A stretch of DNA of 64,000 nucleotides from JAFASC01 sp034669505 (GTDB taxonomy: Bacteria; Pseudomonadota; Alphaproteobacteria; Rhizobiales; Beijerinckiaceae): the NCBI GenBank assembly GCA_034669505.1, contig JAXDNJ010000033.1:33505-97504 (forward strand), in the 5' to 3' direction. Below are positions 35,909-44,610 of the stretch, piece by piece. The notes beneath the pieces were generated by a model that was not told the origin of the DNA, ran no database searches, and was given only the letters and a program-made list of their open reading frames with translations. How positions within the stretch are numbered: the stretch's first letter is position 1; each line of letters starts with the position of its first letter. The position numbers and the translations under genes are program-made.

Positions 35909-37627
35909 TCAGTCGACAGTGAACGCGATGATATTATTGCCGCGTTTGAAATCGATTTGCGTGTTTCCGCCCGCGCCGACGACAATGTATTGCTTGCCAT
36001 CGATCGTATACGATGACGGCGGCGCGTTGACGCCGGCACCGGCCTGGAACTGCCAGAGCACCTTTCCATCGTTGGCGTCATAAGCCTTGAAGAGGCCATT
36101 GCCTTCGCCGGTGAAAACGAGGCCGCCATCCGTCGCCAGGATGCCGCCGATCATCGGCTCCGGCGTCTTCACCTGCCACTTTATTTTGCCGGTGTTGTAA
36201 TCGACCGCGGTGACATTGCCGGCGCTTTCTTCCGTCGCGATCACCTTGAAGGCGCCGCCGAGCCAGAGCTTGCCGCCGGGATACGGGCTGCTCTCGACCT
36301 GATAAGTCATCGGCTGATGCAGGTTGATCGCGTAGGCCAGATGCGCCTGCGGATTGGTGGCGATCGGCGACCATTCGACGCCGCCATTGGCGCCGGGCAG
36401 CATGCGCGCGCCCTCTTTGGTCGGCAGCGTCCACATATTCTCCTGCGCCACCATCGCATCGGAGAAGCGGATCAGGCTGCAATCCTTGCGATCGTGAACA
36501 TAGATGTGGCCCGTCTTGCCGGCATGGATGACGCCGGGAATAGTGTTGCCGGACTTGTCCGCTACATCGACGAGGACGGGCGGGCTCACCGCATCGAGAT
36601 CCCACACGTCGTGCGCGATGTACTGCAAGTGGCAGACGTATTTGCCGCTGTCGAGATCGAGCGCGACAAGCGAGTCGGTATAGAGATTGTCGCCGGGACG
36701 CAGGCTGCCGTCGAGATCGGGCGAGGGATTGCCGACGACGAAGTAGATACGGTTTGTCGCCAGATCGACGGCCGGGTTCTGCCACACACCGCCCCCGAGC
36801 CGCTTGTAGGGATCGCCGATCTTGGCGAGCTGCGCCTTCTCGGCGTCGATGTCGCGATGCATGTCGCGGCCAGTGGCGTCCTTCGTCGCCCAGACGCCCA
36901 CGGACTTTTCCGGCACCGTGTCGAAATTCCACAGAAGCTTGCCATCAGCGGCATTGTAGGCGCGCACGAAACCACGAATGCCGTATTCGCCGCCATTCGT
37001 GCCGATCAGCACTTTGCCTTTGACGACGGTCGGCGCCATCGTCTCGCTGTATCCATCCTCAGGATCGGCGATCGTCTGTTGCCACACGACATTGCCGGTC
37101 TTCGCATCGAGCGCGACAAGTTTTGCATCGAGCGTCGCGACAAACACCTTGTCGTCGGCGACGGCAACGCCGCGATTGTTCGGTCCGCAGCAATAGGTGG
37201 TGACAGCGCCAAGTTTCGGCTTGAAATGCCAGAGCTCCGCCCCCGTCTTGGCATCGATGGCGTAGACATGGCTGTAGGAGGTCGTCGCAAACATCGTGCC
37301 GTTGACGACGATCGGCGAGGTCTCCATCGATTCCTTCACCTCGGTCTGGAATATCCAGGCGGGGTGCAGCTTGGCGACGTTGCCGGTATTGATCTGCTTG
37401 TTCGCATAAAATCGCGTCTGGGCGTAATTGCCGTTGGTGTGCAGGAAATTGTTCGAGTCCTTCGCGGCATCGTCCAGTTGCTGCTGCGTCACGTTGATCG
37501 CGCCGGCGGCGCGCACCGCCATCTTGCTATCTTGTTTCACTTCCTGCGAGGAAGCGGCGAGCGTCCATCCGAGGAAAGCGCTCAGAGCCGTCCCGATTAG
37601 AAGATTGTGCTTGATGCTTGTGGGCAT
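35909..37627 (-). CDS. Periplasmic PQQ-dependent dehydrogenase
   Basis: 572 residues, eight-bladed propeller with a signal peptide (IGTALSAFLGWTLAAS). TYCCGPNNRG holds the vicinal disulfide Cys146-Cys147. E214, N300 and D343 align in spacing with the metal ligands and catalytic Asp of methanol dehydrogenase (Glu177, Asn261, Asp303). The residue two after the catalytic Asp is also Asp (WDLDA, D345), the position that marks lanthanide-dependent enzymes such as XoxF, although Mg/Ca glucose dehydrogenases also have WDMD there. So an alcohol or sugar is oxidised in the periplasm; the exact substrate and metal are open. No PQQ synthesis genes are seen nearby. Confidence 0.88.
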   Translation of the reverse strand: MPTSIKHNLLIGTALSAFLGWTLAASSQEVKQDSKMAVRAAGAINVTQQQLDDAAKDSNNFLHTNGNYAQTRFYANKQINTGNVAKLHPAWIFQTEVKESMETSPIVVNGTMFATTSYSHVYAIDAKTGAELWHFKPKLGAVTTYCCGPNNRGVAVADDKVFVATLDAKLVALDAKTGNVVWQQTIADPEDGYSETMAPTVVKGKVLIGTNGGEYGIRGFVRAYNAADGKLLWNFDTVPEKSVGVWATKDATGRDMHRDIDAEKAQLAKIGDPYKRLGGGVWQNPAVDLATNRIYFVVGNPSPDLDGSLRPGDNLYTDSLVALDLDSGKYVCHLQYIAHDVWDLDAVSPPVLVDVADKSGNTIPGVIHAGKTGHIYVHDRKDCSLIRFSDAMVAQENMWTLPTKEGARMLPGANGGVEWSPIATNPQAHLAYAINLHQPMTYQVESSPYPGGKLWLGGAFKVIATEESAGNVTAVDYNTGKIKWQVKTPEPMIGGILATDGGLVFTGEGNGLFKAYDANDGKVLWQFQAGAGVNAPPSSYTIDGKQYIVVGAGGNTQIDFKRGNNIIAFTVD

Positions 37628-37879
37628 TGATGCCTCCTCCCTAAGACTCGCCAGCTTGCCCTAGGATCGCGCCAAAGTCACGCGCGCTTGCTTCAGACGA
37701 AGCGCGCGCCGCCGCCTCCGCCCGGTTGGGAGCCGTTGACTTGTATGGCTGCCCGTATCTGAGCCATGCTGGGCTGACGACAGAAGTGGAAACAGGTACA
37801 CCGGGCTCGCATCGTTCTGAGAAATACCATCTATCGACGCCGCACCTTCGCCCGGAACGAGATCGTCAACGAGATCCCC
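37628..37879. other. 252-base divergent intergenic region with a GC-rich hairpin
   Basis: Separates the divergent PQQ dehydrogenase and nitronate monooxygenase-like genes, so it must hold both promoters. CGCGCGCTT (37681-37689) and AAGCGCGCG (37700-37708) form a perfect 9-bp stem. I do not see convincing -35/-10 boxes. Confidence 0.4.
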
Positions 37880-38914
37880 ATGAGAACGAGAATCACTGAC
37901 CTGTTTGGTATCGAGCATCCGATCATCCAAGGCGGCATGCATTTCGTCGGCTTCGCCGAGCTTGCCTCCGCCGTTTCCAACGCCGGCGGCCTTGGGATCA
38001 TCACCGGACTGACGCAGAAGACGCCAGAGCTTCTTGCCAAGGAAATCGCGCGCTGTCACGACATGACTGACAAGCCCTTCGGCGTGAACCTGACATTTCT
38101 CCCGGCCTTCTCGGCGCCCCCTTACGCGGAATATATCGCGGCGATCCAGGAGGGCGGGATCAAGGTGGTCGAAACCGCGGGCCGCAGTCCGGAGCAATAC
38201 ATGCCGGCGCTGAAAGGTGCTGGCATCAAGGTCATACATAAGTGCACGTCCGTGCGGCACTCGCTGAAGGCCGAACGCATCGGCTGTGATGCGGTCAGCG
38301 TCGACGGCTTCGAATGCGGCGGTCATCCCGGTGAGGACGACGTGCCGAACATGATCCTCCTGCCCCGGGCGGCTGAGGAATTGAAGATTCCGTTCGTTGC
38401 ATCCGGCGGCATGGCGGGTGCGCGCAGTCTGGTCGCAGCGCTCGCAATGGGCGCCGACGGCATGAACATGGGCACCCGCTTCATCGCGACGAAAGAAGCG
38501 CCGGTCCACGAGAACGTGAAGAAGGCGCTGGTGGCGGCGTCCGAGCTCGACACGCGCCTGATCATGCGCTCGCTGCGCAATACCGAACGCGTGCTGCGAA
38601 ATGCCAATGTCGACAAGCTGATCGAGATCGAACGCGACAAAGGCGCGGGTTTGACCATCGATGATATTCACGATCAGGTGGCGGGCATTTATCCCAAAGT
38701 GATGATCGAGGGCGACATGAATGCCGGCGCATGGAGCTGCGGCATGGTAGTCGGCCTGATCCATGACATACCAAGCGTCAAGGAACTCATCGATCGCATC
38801 ATGTTGGAGGCCGAGGAAATCATAAACACGCGGCTCAGGGGCTTTATCGCAGATGCCGGTGCATCGAAACCGCCGGGCGATTCTCGACGGCGAGCGATGT
38901 CTGCGCCGGTCTGA
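37880..38914 (+). CDS. Nitronate monooxygenase / 2-nitropropane dioxygenase-like FMN protein
   Basis: 344 residues, TIM-barrel flavoprotein. FGIEHPIIQGGMHFVGFAELASAVSNAGGLGIIT is the family N-terminus, KVIHKCTSVRHSLKAE the middle, and VDGFECGGHPGEDD plus ASGGMAGARSLVAALAMGADGMNMGTRF are FMN-phosphate-binding segments. It may oxidise nitronates, but many members are enoyl reductases or have unknown roles. Probably co-transcribed with the following MFS gene (13-base gap). Confidence 0.87.
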   Translation: MRTRITDLFGIEHPIIQGGMHFVGFAELASAVSNAGGLGIITGLTQKTPELLAKEIARCHDMTDKPFGVNLTFLPAFSAPPYAEYIAAIQEGGIKVVETAGRSPEQYMPALKGAGIKVIHKCTSVRHSLKAERIGCDAVSVDGFECGGHPGEDDVPNMILLPRAAEELKIPFVASGGMAGARSLVAALAMGADGMNMGTRFIATKEAPVHENVKKALVAASELDTRLIMRSLRNTERVLRNANVDKLIEIERDKGAGLTIDDIHDQVAGIYPKVMIEGDMNAGAWSCGMVVGLIHDIPSVKELIDRIMLEAEEIINTRLRGFIADAGASKPPGDSRRRAMSAPV

Positions 38915-38927
38915 CGAGGGGAAACCG

Positions 38928-40205
38928 ATGCAGGCGCAGACGCAGCAAACGCCAAAGGGTGCATGGAGGATTGTCGCCCTGCTGTTTCTCTACATGGTGG
39001 TCAATTTCGCCGACAAGATCGTGGTCGGTCTCGCCGGCGTGCCGATCATGGCGGAACTCAAACTGTCTCCGGCGGAATTCGGGCTACTCGGCTCCTCATT
39101 CTTCTTCCTGTATTCGATCTCGGCAATCGTGTTCGGCTTCATTATCAATCGTGTGCCGACCCGCTGGGTGCTCCCGGGGCTTGCTCTCGTCTGGGCGCTG
39201 TCGCAGTTCCCGATGCTCGGGAGCGTCGGCTTTGCGACCCTCCTCGCATGCCGTGTCCTCTTGGGGGCTGGCGAGGGGCCCGCCTTCTCCGTCGCCGTGC
39301 ACTCGGTCTTCAAGTGGTTTCCGGACCATCAGCGAACCTTGCCGACCGCCATACTCTCGCAAGGCTCCTCCTTCGGCGTGATTCTCGCCGTGCCGCTGCT
39401 CAACTGGATCATCGTCAACGAGTCCTGGCATTGGGCGTTCGGCGCGCTTGGAATTGTCGGCCTGATCTGCGTCGCGCTGTGGCTTTTGTTCGGCCAGGAA
39501 GGACCGCTTGAGACGAAGCCCGCGCCGGGACTTGCCTTGGAGCGGGTGCCCTATGCAAGGCTGCTTCTTTCGCCGACTTTTATCGGATGCTGCCTTGCAA
39601 CGTTCGGCGCCTACTGGGCGCTGTCGCTTGGACTCACCTGGTTCACGCCCTTTATCATCAAGGGCCTCGGCTTCACGCAGCAGCAGGCCGGATGGATTTC
39701 CATATTGCCCTGGATTTTTGGCGCGACAGTCTCGATCGCGGCCGGCGCGATTTCGCAGGCGATGCTGCGCCGTGGCTTCACGACACGCGCGGCGCGCGGC
39801 GTGCTTGGGGCCGCTCCACTCGCCGTCGGTGGCTTCCTCCTGATGCTCGTGCCCAGCATCGACAATGCGGCTCTGCAGCTGACACTGGTTGTCTTCGGCA
39901 GCGGCCTTTGCGGTGCAATCTACGTGGTTTGCCCCGCGATGCTGGGCGAGTTTACCCCGGTGTCACAGCGCGGGGCGGTTATCTCGATCTATGGCGCCAT
40001 CTACACGCTGGCCGGCATTATCGCGCCATACGTCATGGGTAATGTGATCGAAGGGGCGGCAACGCCGCTCGATGGCTACATGACCGGCTATCGCATCGTC
40101 GCCGGCGTTCTGATCGCGTCGGGCATCGCCGGGCTGGCGCTGCTGTGGCCAAATTCAGAGCGGGCGCGTGTCGCCCAGCCCATCACTGCGGTTCGTCCGG
40201 CGTGA
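38928..40205 (+). CDS. MFS transporter (anion:cation symporter-like)
   Basis: About 425 residues and 12 transmembrane helices. ADKIVVGLAGVPIMAELKLSPAEFGLLGSSFFFLYSISAI is typical of the ACS family (glucarate, phthalate, tartrate carriers), and R-V-L-L-G-A-G-E-G-P-A-F is the fourth-helix motif. ATG 38928 is preceded by GAGGGG. Substrate unknown; a carboxylate or nitro compound would fit the neighbour. Confidence 0.87.
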   Translation: MQAQTQQTPKGAWRIVALLFLYMVVNFADKIVVGLAGVPIMAELKLSPAEFGLLGSSFFFLYSISAIVFGFIINRVPTRWVLPGLALVWALSQFPMLGSVGFATLLACRVLLGAGEGPAFSVAVHSVFKWFPDHQRTLPTAILSQGSSFGVILAVPLLNWIIVNESWHWAFGALGIVGLICVALWLLFGQEGPLETKPAPGLALERVPYARLLLSPTFIGCCLATFGAYWALSLGLTWFTPFIIKGLGFTQQQAGWISILPWIFGATVSIAAGAISQAMLRRGFTTRAARGVLGAAPLAVGGFLLMLVPSIDNAALQLTLVVFGSGLCGAIYVVCPAMLGEFTPVSQRGAVISIYGAIYTLAGIIAPYVMGNVIEGAATPLDGYMTGYRIVAGVLIASGIAGLALLWPNSERARVAQPITAVRPA

Positions 40206-40602
40206 CCGGGTAGAACACTGGCAGGCTCCACTCGTCATCCAACGGCTCGAATCCGCACGCGACAGGCATGCCGATGACCGGCTTCTCGCCGCCGGCGCGA
40301 AATTGCGCGTTCATGCGGACGCCTTCCTCAAGATCGACGGTCACGAGAATATAGGGAAGCGCAGTTTTGAAGCCCGGCAGGAAGGCGTGATGCGTCTCCG
40401 TCCAACTGTGCACCACGCCGCGGCCGGACGATTCTGTCCATACGGCTTGCATAGAAAAGCAGGCGTCGCAAACCGGACGCGGATAGTGCCGGAGCTTCCC
40501 GCAACCCGCGCATTTCTGGATGAGAAGCCGGCCTTCGTTCAGCCCCTTCCAATACGGCAACGTGTCGGGATTGGGTGAGGGCAGCGGTCGGCGCTCGCTC
40601 AT
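40183..40602 (-). CDS. DUF35 / OB-fold acyl-CoA-binding protein (second copy)
   Basis: 139 residues. Zinc ribbon CAGCGKLRHYPRPVCDAC and OB-fold (GRGVVHSWTETHHAFLPGFKTALPYILVTVDLEEG). Starts 4 bases after the thiolase-like gene it follows, ATG 40602. Last gene of the five-gene minus-strand operon. Its 3' end overlaps the last 23 bases of the converging MFS gene. Confidence 0.88.
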   Translation of the reverse strand: MSERRPLPSPNPDTLPYWKGLNEGRLLIQKCAGCGKLRHYPRPVCDACFSMQAVWTESSGRGVVHSWTETHHAFLPGFKTALPYILVTVDLEEGVRMNAQFRAGGEKPVIGMPVACGFEPLDDEWSLPVFYPVTPDEPQ

Positions 40603-40606
40603 GCTT

Positions 40607-41758
40607 TCATCCCCGTCGCATGATGGCGATTGCGCCGTCGCCCATGTCACCGTACCCGGTGACAAGACCGAGTTCCGCGTCATGTACCTGCGCGCGGCCG
40701 GCTTCGCCGCGCAATTGCCGCACAAGCTCAACGATGTGGTTCATCCCGGCCATGTGGGCTTGCGAAAGCAGGCCGCCATGGGTGTTCACGGGCAGCTTGC
40801 CGCTCAGACCGATGCCGGATTCGCGCACGAACTGTCCGCCCTCCCCTTTGCGGCAGAAGCCGAGATCTTCGATCTGGCACAGCACGATATACGTGAAGCA
40901 GTCGTATATTTCCGCGACATCGATGTCATCGGGTCGCACATCTGCCATCGCGAACGCACGCGGTGCGGCTTTTGCAATCGCGAGCTTCGTCATGTCGGGG
41001 CGTTGCGTGATCGCGGCGGGGGAATCCGGATGCCCCTCGGCAAGCCCGCTGATCAGGATAGGCCGCTTCTTCAGATCACGTGCGATCGCGGATGCGCTGA
41101 CGACCACAGCCGCGCCGCCATCATTCTCGAGACTGCAATCCAGCAGACGGAATGGATCAGAGATCATCCGCGATGCGTGGTGATCCGCGACTGTGATCGG
41201 CTTCTTCATTATCGCGTTGCCGTTGAGCATCGCATGCTGTCGTATCGTCACGGCGATCTCGGCAAAATCCCGAATAGTGGTGCCGTAAAGCTCCATGTGG
41301 CGGCGCGCCATGGGAGCGTAGAGCTGCGCCGGCGAGATGGCGCCGAGCGGCAGTTCGAACTCGCCGACGATACGAAATTGCGGCATGGCGTGGACCCGCG
41401 TTGCCGCACGGCTTCCCGCGAACGCGTCCCTGCCGATCAGGAGCAAGACGTGGCGGCAGAGACCGGAATGGATCGCCGCCGCGGCGCACTGCAGAGCCGC
41501 GACAGGGCTGGCGCCGCCGAGCGGGATTTGCGCTGAGAAGCGCAAATCGTCGATGCCGAAATTAGCGATCACATCTTCGGCGATTGCGCCACGGCCGATC
41601 ATCGGGATGACGCCATCGATGTCGCGCGGCGAAAGCCCCGCGTCGGCAACCGCAGCAAGCGATGCTTCGAGCGACAACGCGAGCGCCGTTCGCCCGCTGC
41701 CGCGAGTGTAGACGGTCTCGCCGACCCCGGTAACGGCGGCGCAGTCGCCGAGTGTCAT
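40607..41758 (-). CDS. Thiolase-like protein lacking the thiolase cysteines
   Basis: 383 residues, SCP2-thiolase fold. Where thiolases have the nucleophilic Cys this has IPLGGASPVAALQCAAAAI; GLLSQAHMAGMN keeps the His of the GHP motif; the C-terminal CxG is replaced by GYGDMGDG. Without either Cys a normal thiolysis is unlikely, so a retro-aldol or carrier role with the DUF35 partner, as in Ltp2-type proteins, is inferred. Sits between a Liv binding protein gene and DUF35 in an operon with acyl-CoA synthetase and crotonase. Confidence 0.83.
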   Translation of the reverse strand: MTLGDCAAVTGVGETVYTRGSGRTALALSLEASLAAVADAGLSPRDIDGVIPMIGRGAIAEDVIANFGIDDLRFSAQIPLGGASPVAALQCAAAAIHSGLCRHVLLLIGRDAFAGSRAATRVHAMPQFRIVGEFELPLGAISPAQLYAPMARRHMELYGTTIRDFAEIAVTIRQHAMLNGNAIMKKPITVADHHASRMISDPFRLLDCSLENDGGAAVVVSASAIARDLKKRPILISGLAEGHPDSPAAITQRPDMTKLAIAKAAPRAFAMADVRPDDIDVAEIYDCFTYIVLCQIEDLGFCRKGEGGQFVRESGIGLSGKLPVNTHGGLLSQAHMAGMNHIVELVRQLRGEAGRAQVHDAELGLVTGYGDMGDGAIAIMRRG

Positions 41759-41778
41759 GCCGTGTGCCTCGTCCGCAG

Positions 41779-42990
41779 CTATTTGCGCGCGAGCATCGGG
41801 CAGGCACTGTCTTCGAGCCGCGGGAAGGCCTCCGCTCCGGGCACGGTCGCCAAAATGTTGTATACGTCCGCAGGGTCGGTCGAGTCCGCCGGCTTCTTCA
41901 CCTGTGCGAGATACATGTCATGGACCATAAGATTGTCCGCTCGTAACGTGCCGTTGCGCGCGAACGGGTCATCGAACTTCATCCCCCGCAATTGCTTCAC
42001 CACCGCGGCCGGGCCCTTGCTTCCTGCCGCGGCAACGGCCCTGATGTAATTCAAAACCGCGGAATAGACGCCGGCCTGCATCATGCCCGGTGTACGCCCA
42101 CCCATCTTGGCAGCGAAGCGTTTTGAAAACTCGCGCGTCCGGTCATCAAAATTCCAATAGAAGCCGGAGGTCGCGAGCAATCCCTGTGCGAGCGGCAATC
42201 CGATGCTGCGAATGTCAGGCACATCGATCAGCAGCGACACGAATTTCTGATTGCCCGCGAGCATACCGAATTCCGCCGCCTGCTTGATCGCGGTTTGGGC
42301 GTCCCCACCGGAGTTCGCTAGCGCGACAACCTTGGCGCCTGAATCCTTGGCCTTCAGCAGAGCCGAGCTGAAATCCATCGTATTGATGGGATGCGGCGCA
42401 CGCCCGAGCACCTTACCGCCGTTCTTGACGACCACCTCGGTCACGTCGCGTTCGAGCGCCTGGCCAAAAGCGTAATCGGCGACAATGAAGAACCAGGTGT
42501 CGCCCCCGCGATCGAGCATCGCCTTGCCCGCGACATTGGCAAGAGCATAGGTGGTGTACGTCCACTGGATGAAGTTCGGCGAACAGAACTTGCCGCTGAG
42601 ATCGGCCGAACCGCCGGCGGAGGTAATGAACATCTTGTTGCGTTCGCGGGCGACGTTCTGCACCGCGATGCCGATCGAGGACACAGGCACGTCGAGGATC
42701 ACGTCGACGCCCTGCTGATCGTACCATTCGCGCGCGATATTGGCGCCTACGTCCGGCTTGTTCTGGTGGTCGCCGAAGATGACCTCGATCGGTTTGCCGA
42801 GCACCTTTCCGCCGGAATCGGCGACCGCCATTTGCGCGCCAGTGACGGAGCCACGCCCCGTGCCGTCGGCGAAAATGCCGCTCATATCGGTGAGCACGCC
42901 GAATTTAAGCCCCGTCTCTGGTGCAGCCCGCGCGAGGCGCGGCATCAAGGTCGCAGCACCGAGGCCACTCAAAAACGATCTGCGCTTCAT
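41779..42990 (-). CDS. Periplasmic Liv-type substrate-binding protein (no cognate permease nearby in this operon)
   Basis: 403 residues. The N-terminus MKRRSFLSGLGAATL is a twin-arginine-like signal, then LKFGVLTDMSGIFADGTGRGSVTGAQMA opens a type I binding fold. NNGGVxxG-type lobes follow. It is encoded inside the acyl-CoA synthetase operon and has no adjacent LivHMGF genes, so it either shares a transporter (such as one of those in this window) or acts as a sensor-type receptor. Ligand unknown; aromatic acids are frequent for this subgroup. Confidence 0.85.
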   Translation of the reverse strand: MKRRSFLSGLGAATLMPRLARAAPETGLKFGVLTDMSGIFADGTGRGSVTGAQMAVADSGGKVLGKPIEVIFGDHQNKPDVGANIAREWYDQQGVDVILDVPVSSIGIAVQNVARERNKMFITSAGGSADLSGKFCSPNFIQWTYTTYALANVAGKAMLDRGGDTWFFIVADYAFGQALERDVTEVVVKNGGKVLGRAPHPINTMDFSSALLKAKDSGAKVVALANSGGDAQTAIKQAAEFGMLAGNQKFVSLLIDVPDIRSIGLPLAQGLLATSGFYWNFDDRTREFSKRFAAKMGGRTPGMMQAGVYSAVLNYIRAVAAAGSKGPAAVVKQLRGMKFDDPFARNGTLRADNLMVHDMYLAQVKKPADSTDPADVYNILATVPGAEAFPRLEDSACPMLARK

Positions 42991-43023
42991 CGCACTCCTC
43001 CCAGAGCTCTTATTTGGTCGATC

Positions 43024-44589
43024 TTATGCAACGGCTGATGTGGGCCCTTCGTCTTGCGCCTTCAGCCGCTCTTCCAATTCGTGGCGTTTGATCTTGCCGG
43101 TTGCGCTTCGCGGCAGGTCCGCATCAGCGATGAAAATCACGTCTTTCGGCAGCTTGTAATTGGCGATCCGGCCGCGGCAGCTGGCGATCACATCCTCGCG
43201 AGAAAGGCCTTCATCGAGGCGCACCACAAAGGCGACGGGCACCTCACCCCAGCGCGCATCGGCTTTGCGCACCACAACGGCCTCGCCGATGCGCGACGAG
43301 GCGCGCAGCGCGTTCTCGATCTCGGCGGGATAGATATTCTCGCCGCCGGATTTTATCAGGTATTTGCGTCGATCGACGAAATCGAGCGTGCCATCGGCGT
43401 TGCGCACGAAGACGTCACCCATGTGGAACCAGCCACCGCGAAAATCTTTCGCATTGGCCTCGGGCGCGCGCCAATAGCCGCTGAACAGGCTTGGGCCGCG
43501 AAAAGCGAGTTCGCCCGGCTCGCCATCGGGGACGTCACGATCGTCTACATCGACAAGCCGAATCTGGCAGAACGTGTTCGGCTCCTTCGATAACTTCTCC
43601 GCAACGACGCCGATCGGCACAAGCCCCTTGCTCGCCGGCGGACTGCCGGTTTCGGTCGAGCCGAAGCTGTTGCGGAACGGCGCCTGCAAGAGCGTCGTGA
43701 TCTCGGCGATCTGATGACGAGGCACGAGATCGGCCATGCAGCCGAGCGAGATCATGCCCTTGGGCTTCACCCCGGTGCGATTGAGTTCATCGATGACGCG
43801 ATCGATCATGCCGGGCATCAGCGTCAGATGCCCGATCTCCTCGCGCGAAATCCACTCGACGAGTTCGCGCACGTCGAGCCCGTCCATGACAATGACCTTT
43901 CCGCCGCCGATGAGCGTTGCATAAACGGTGTCGGTCGAGACCATGTGGAAGAGCGGCGCCCAGGCGATGAAGGTGCGGCCCGGCACCATGCCGAAATCGA
44001 CGCGCGCGATCATGCTGCGCGCCGCCATGGCGCGATGGCTGATCAGCGCGCCTTTCGGCATTCCCGTCGTGCCGCTCGTATAAAGGATGATGAGCCCATC
44101 CTCGGATTGCGCGACATCCGGCGGTTCGCTGTTTGCGGAGGACGCGAGCAGCCGCTCGTATGGCTCACCTAGCTCGACGCTCGGCGCATCGCAGCCGACG
44201 CGATCGAGCGTGCCCCGATAGCGCTCCGACACCAAAACGATCTGCGGCGCGACGAGTCCGATACAATGCTGCAACTCCGCATCCGCCTGCCGCCAATTCT
44301 GGCAGGCGAGAATGGCGCCGAGCTTGGCTGCCGCAAGTTCAAGCTCGACATATTCGCCGCGATTCTCGGCAAGCACGGCGACGCGGTCGCCCGCACGCAC
44401 GCCCTTGCTCGCCAATGCATGAACGAGACGGTTTACGCGATCGTTCAGCTCGGCATAGGTGAACTCACGTTGCCGATCCGCGAGCGCGACGGCGCGGGGA
44501 TTGGCCGCGGCAGCCTGCCGGAAGAGACTGCCGATCGTGAGACCGCCGGCTTCAATCGCAAGATGGCGGTCGATCTGGCTCTCCTCCAC
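43024..44589 (-). CDS. AMP-forming acyl-CoA synthetase / ligase
   Basis: 521 residues, ANL superfamily. Motifs: LYTSGTTGMPKGALISH (phosphate loop), FGSTETGSPP, GELAFRGPSLFSGYW, YLIKSGGENIYPAEIE and the C-terminal lysine segment PRSATGKIKRHELEERL. Converts a carboxylic acid, CoA and ATP to acyl-CoA in the cytosol. Being upstream of a crotonase and thiolase-like pair, it likely activates the substrate of the module. Acid specificity unknown. Confidence 0.93.
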   Translation of the reverse strand: MEESQIDRHLAIEAGGLTIGSLFRQAAAANPRAVALADRQREFTYAELNDRVNRLVHALASKGVRAGDRVAVLAENRGEYVELELAAAKLGAILACQNWRQADAELQHCIGLVAPQIVLVSERYRGTLDRVGCDAPSVELGEPYERLLASSANSEPPDVAQSEDGLIILYTSGTTGMPKGALISHRAMAARSMIARVDFGMVPGRTFIAWAPLFHMVSTDTVYATLIGGGKVIVMDGLDVRELVEWISREEIGHLTLMPGMIDRVIDELNRTGVKPKGMISLGCMADLVPRHQIAEITTLLQAPFRNSFGSTETGSPPASKGLVPIGVVAEKLSKEPNTFCQIRLVDVDDRDVPDGEPGELAFRGPSLFSGYWRAPEANAKDFRGGWFHMGDVFVRNADGTLDFVDRRKYLIKSGGENIYPAEIENALRASSRIGEAVVVRKADARWGEVPVAFVVRLDEGLSREDVIASCRGRIANYKLPKDVIFIADADLPRSATGKIKRHELEERLKAQDEGPTSAVA

Positions 44590-44610
44590 ACTCTCCTCCT
44601 GTTGTTGTAA

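Noticed and set aside
35909..37627. A firm call of lanthanide-dependent alcohol dehydrogenase
   Set aside because: The Asp at +2 is also found in membrane glucose dehydrogenases that use Ca or Mg, so the metal and substrate were left open.
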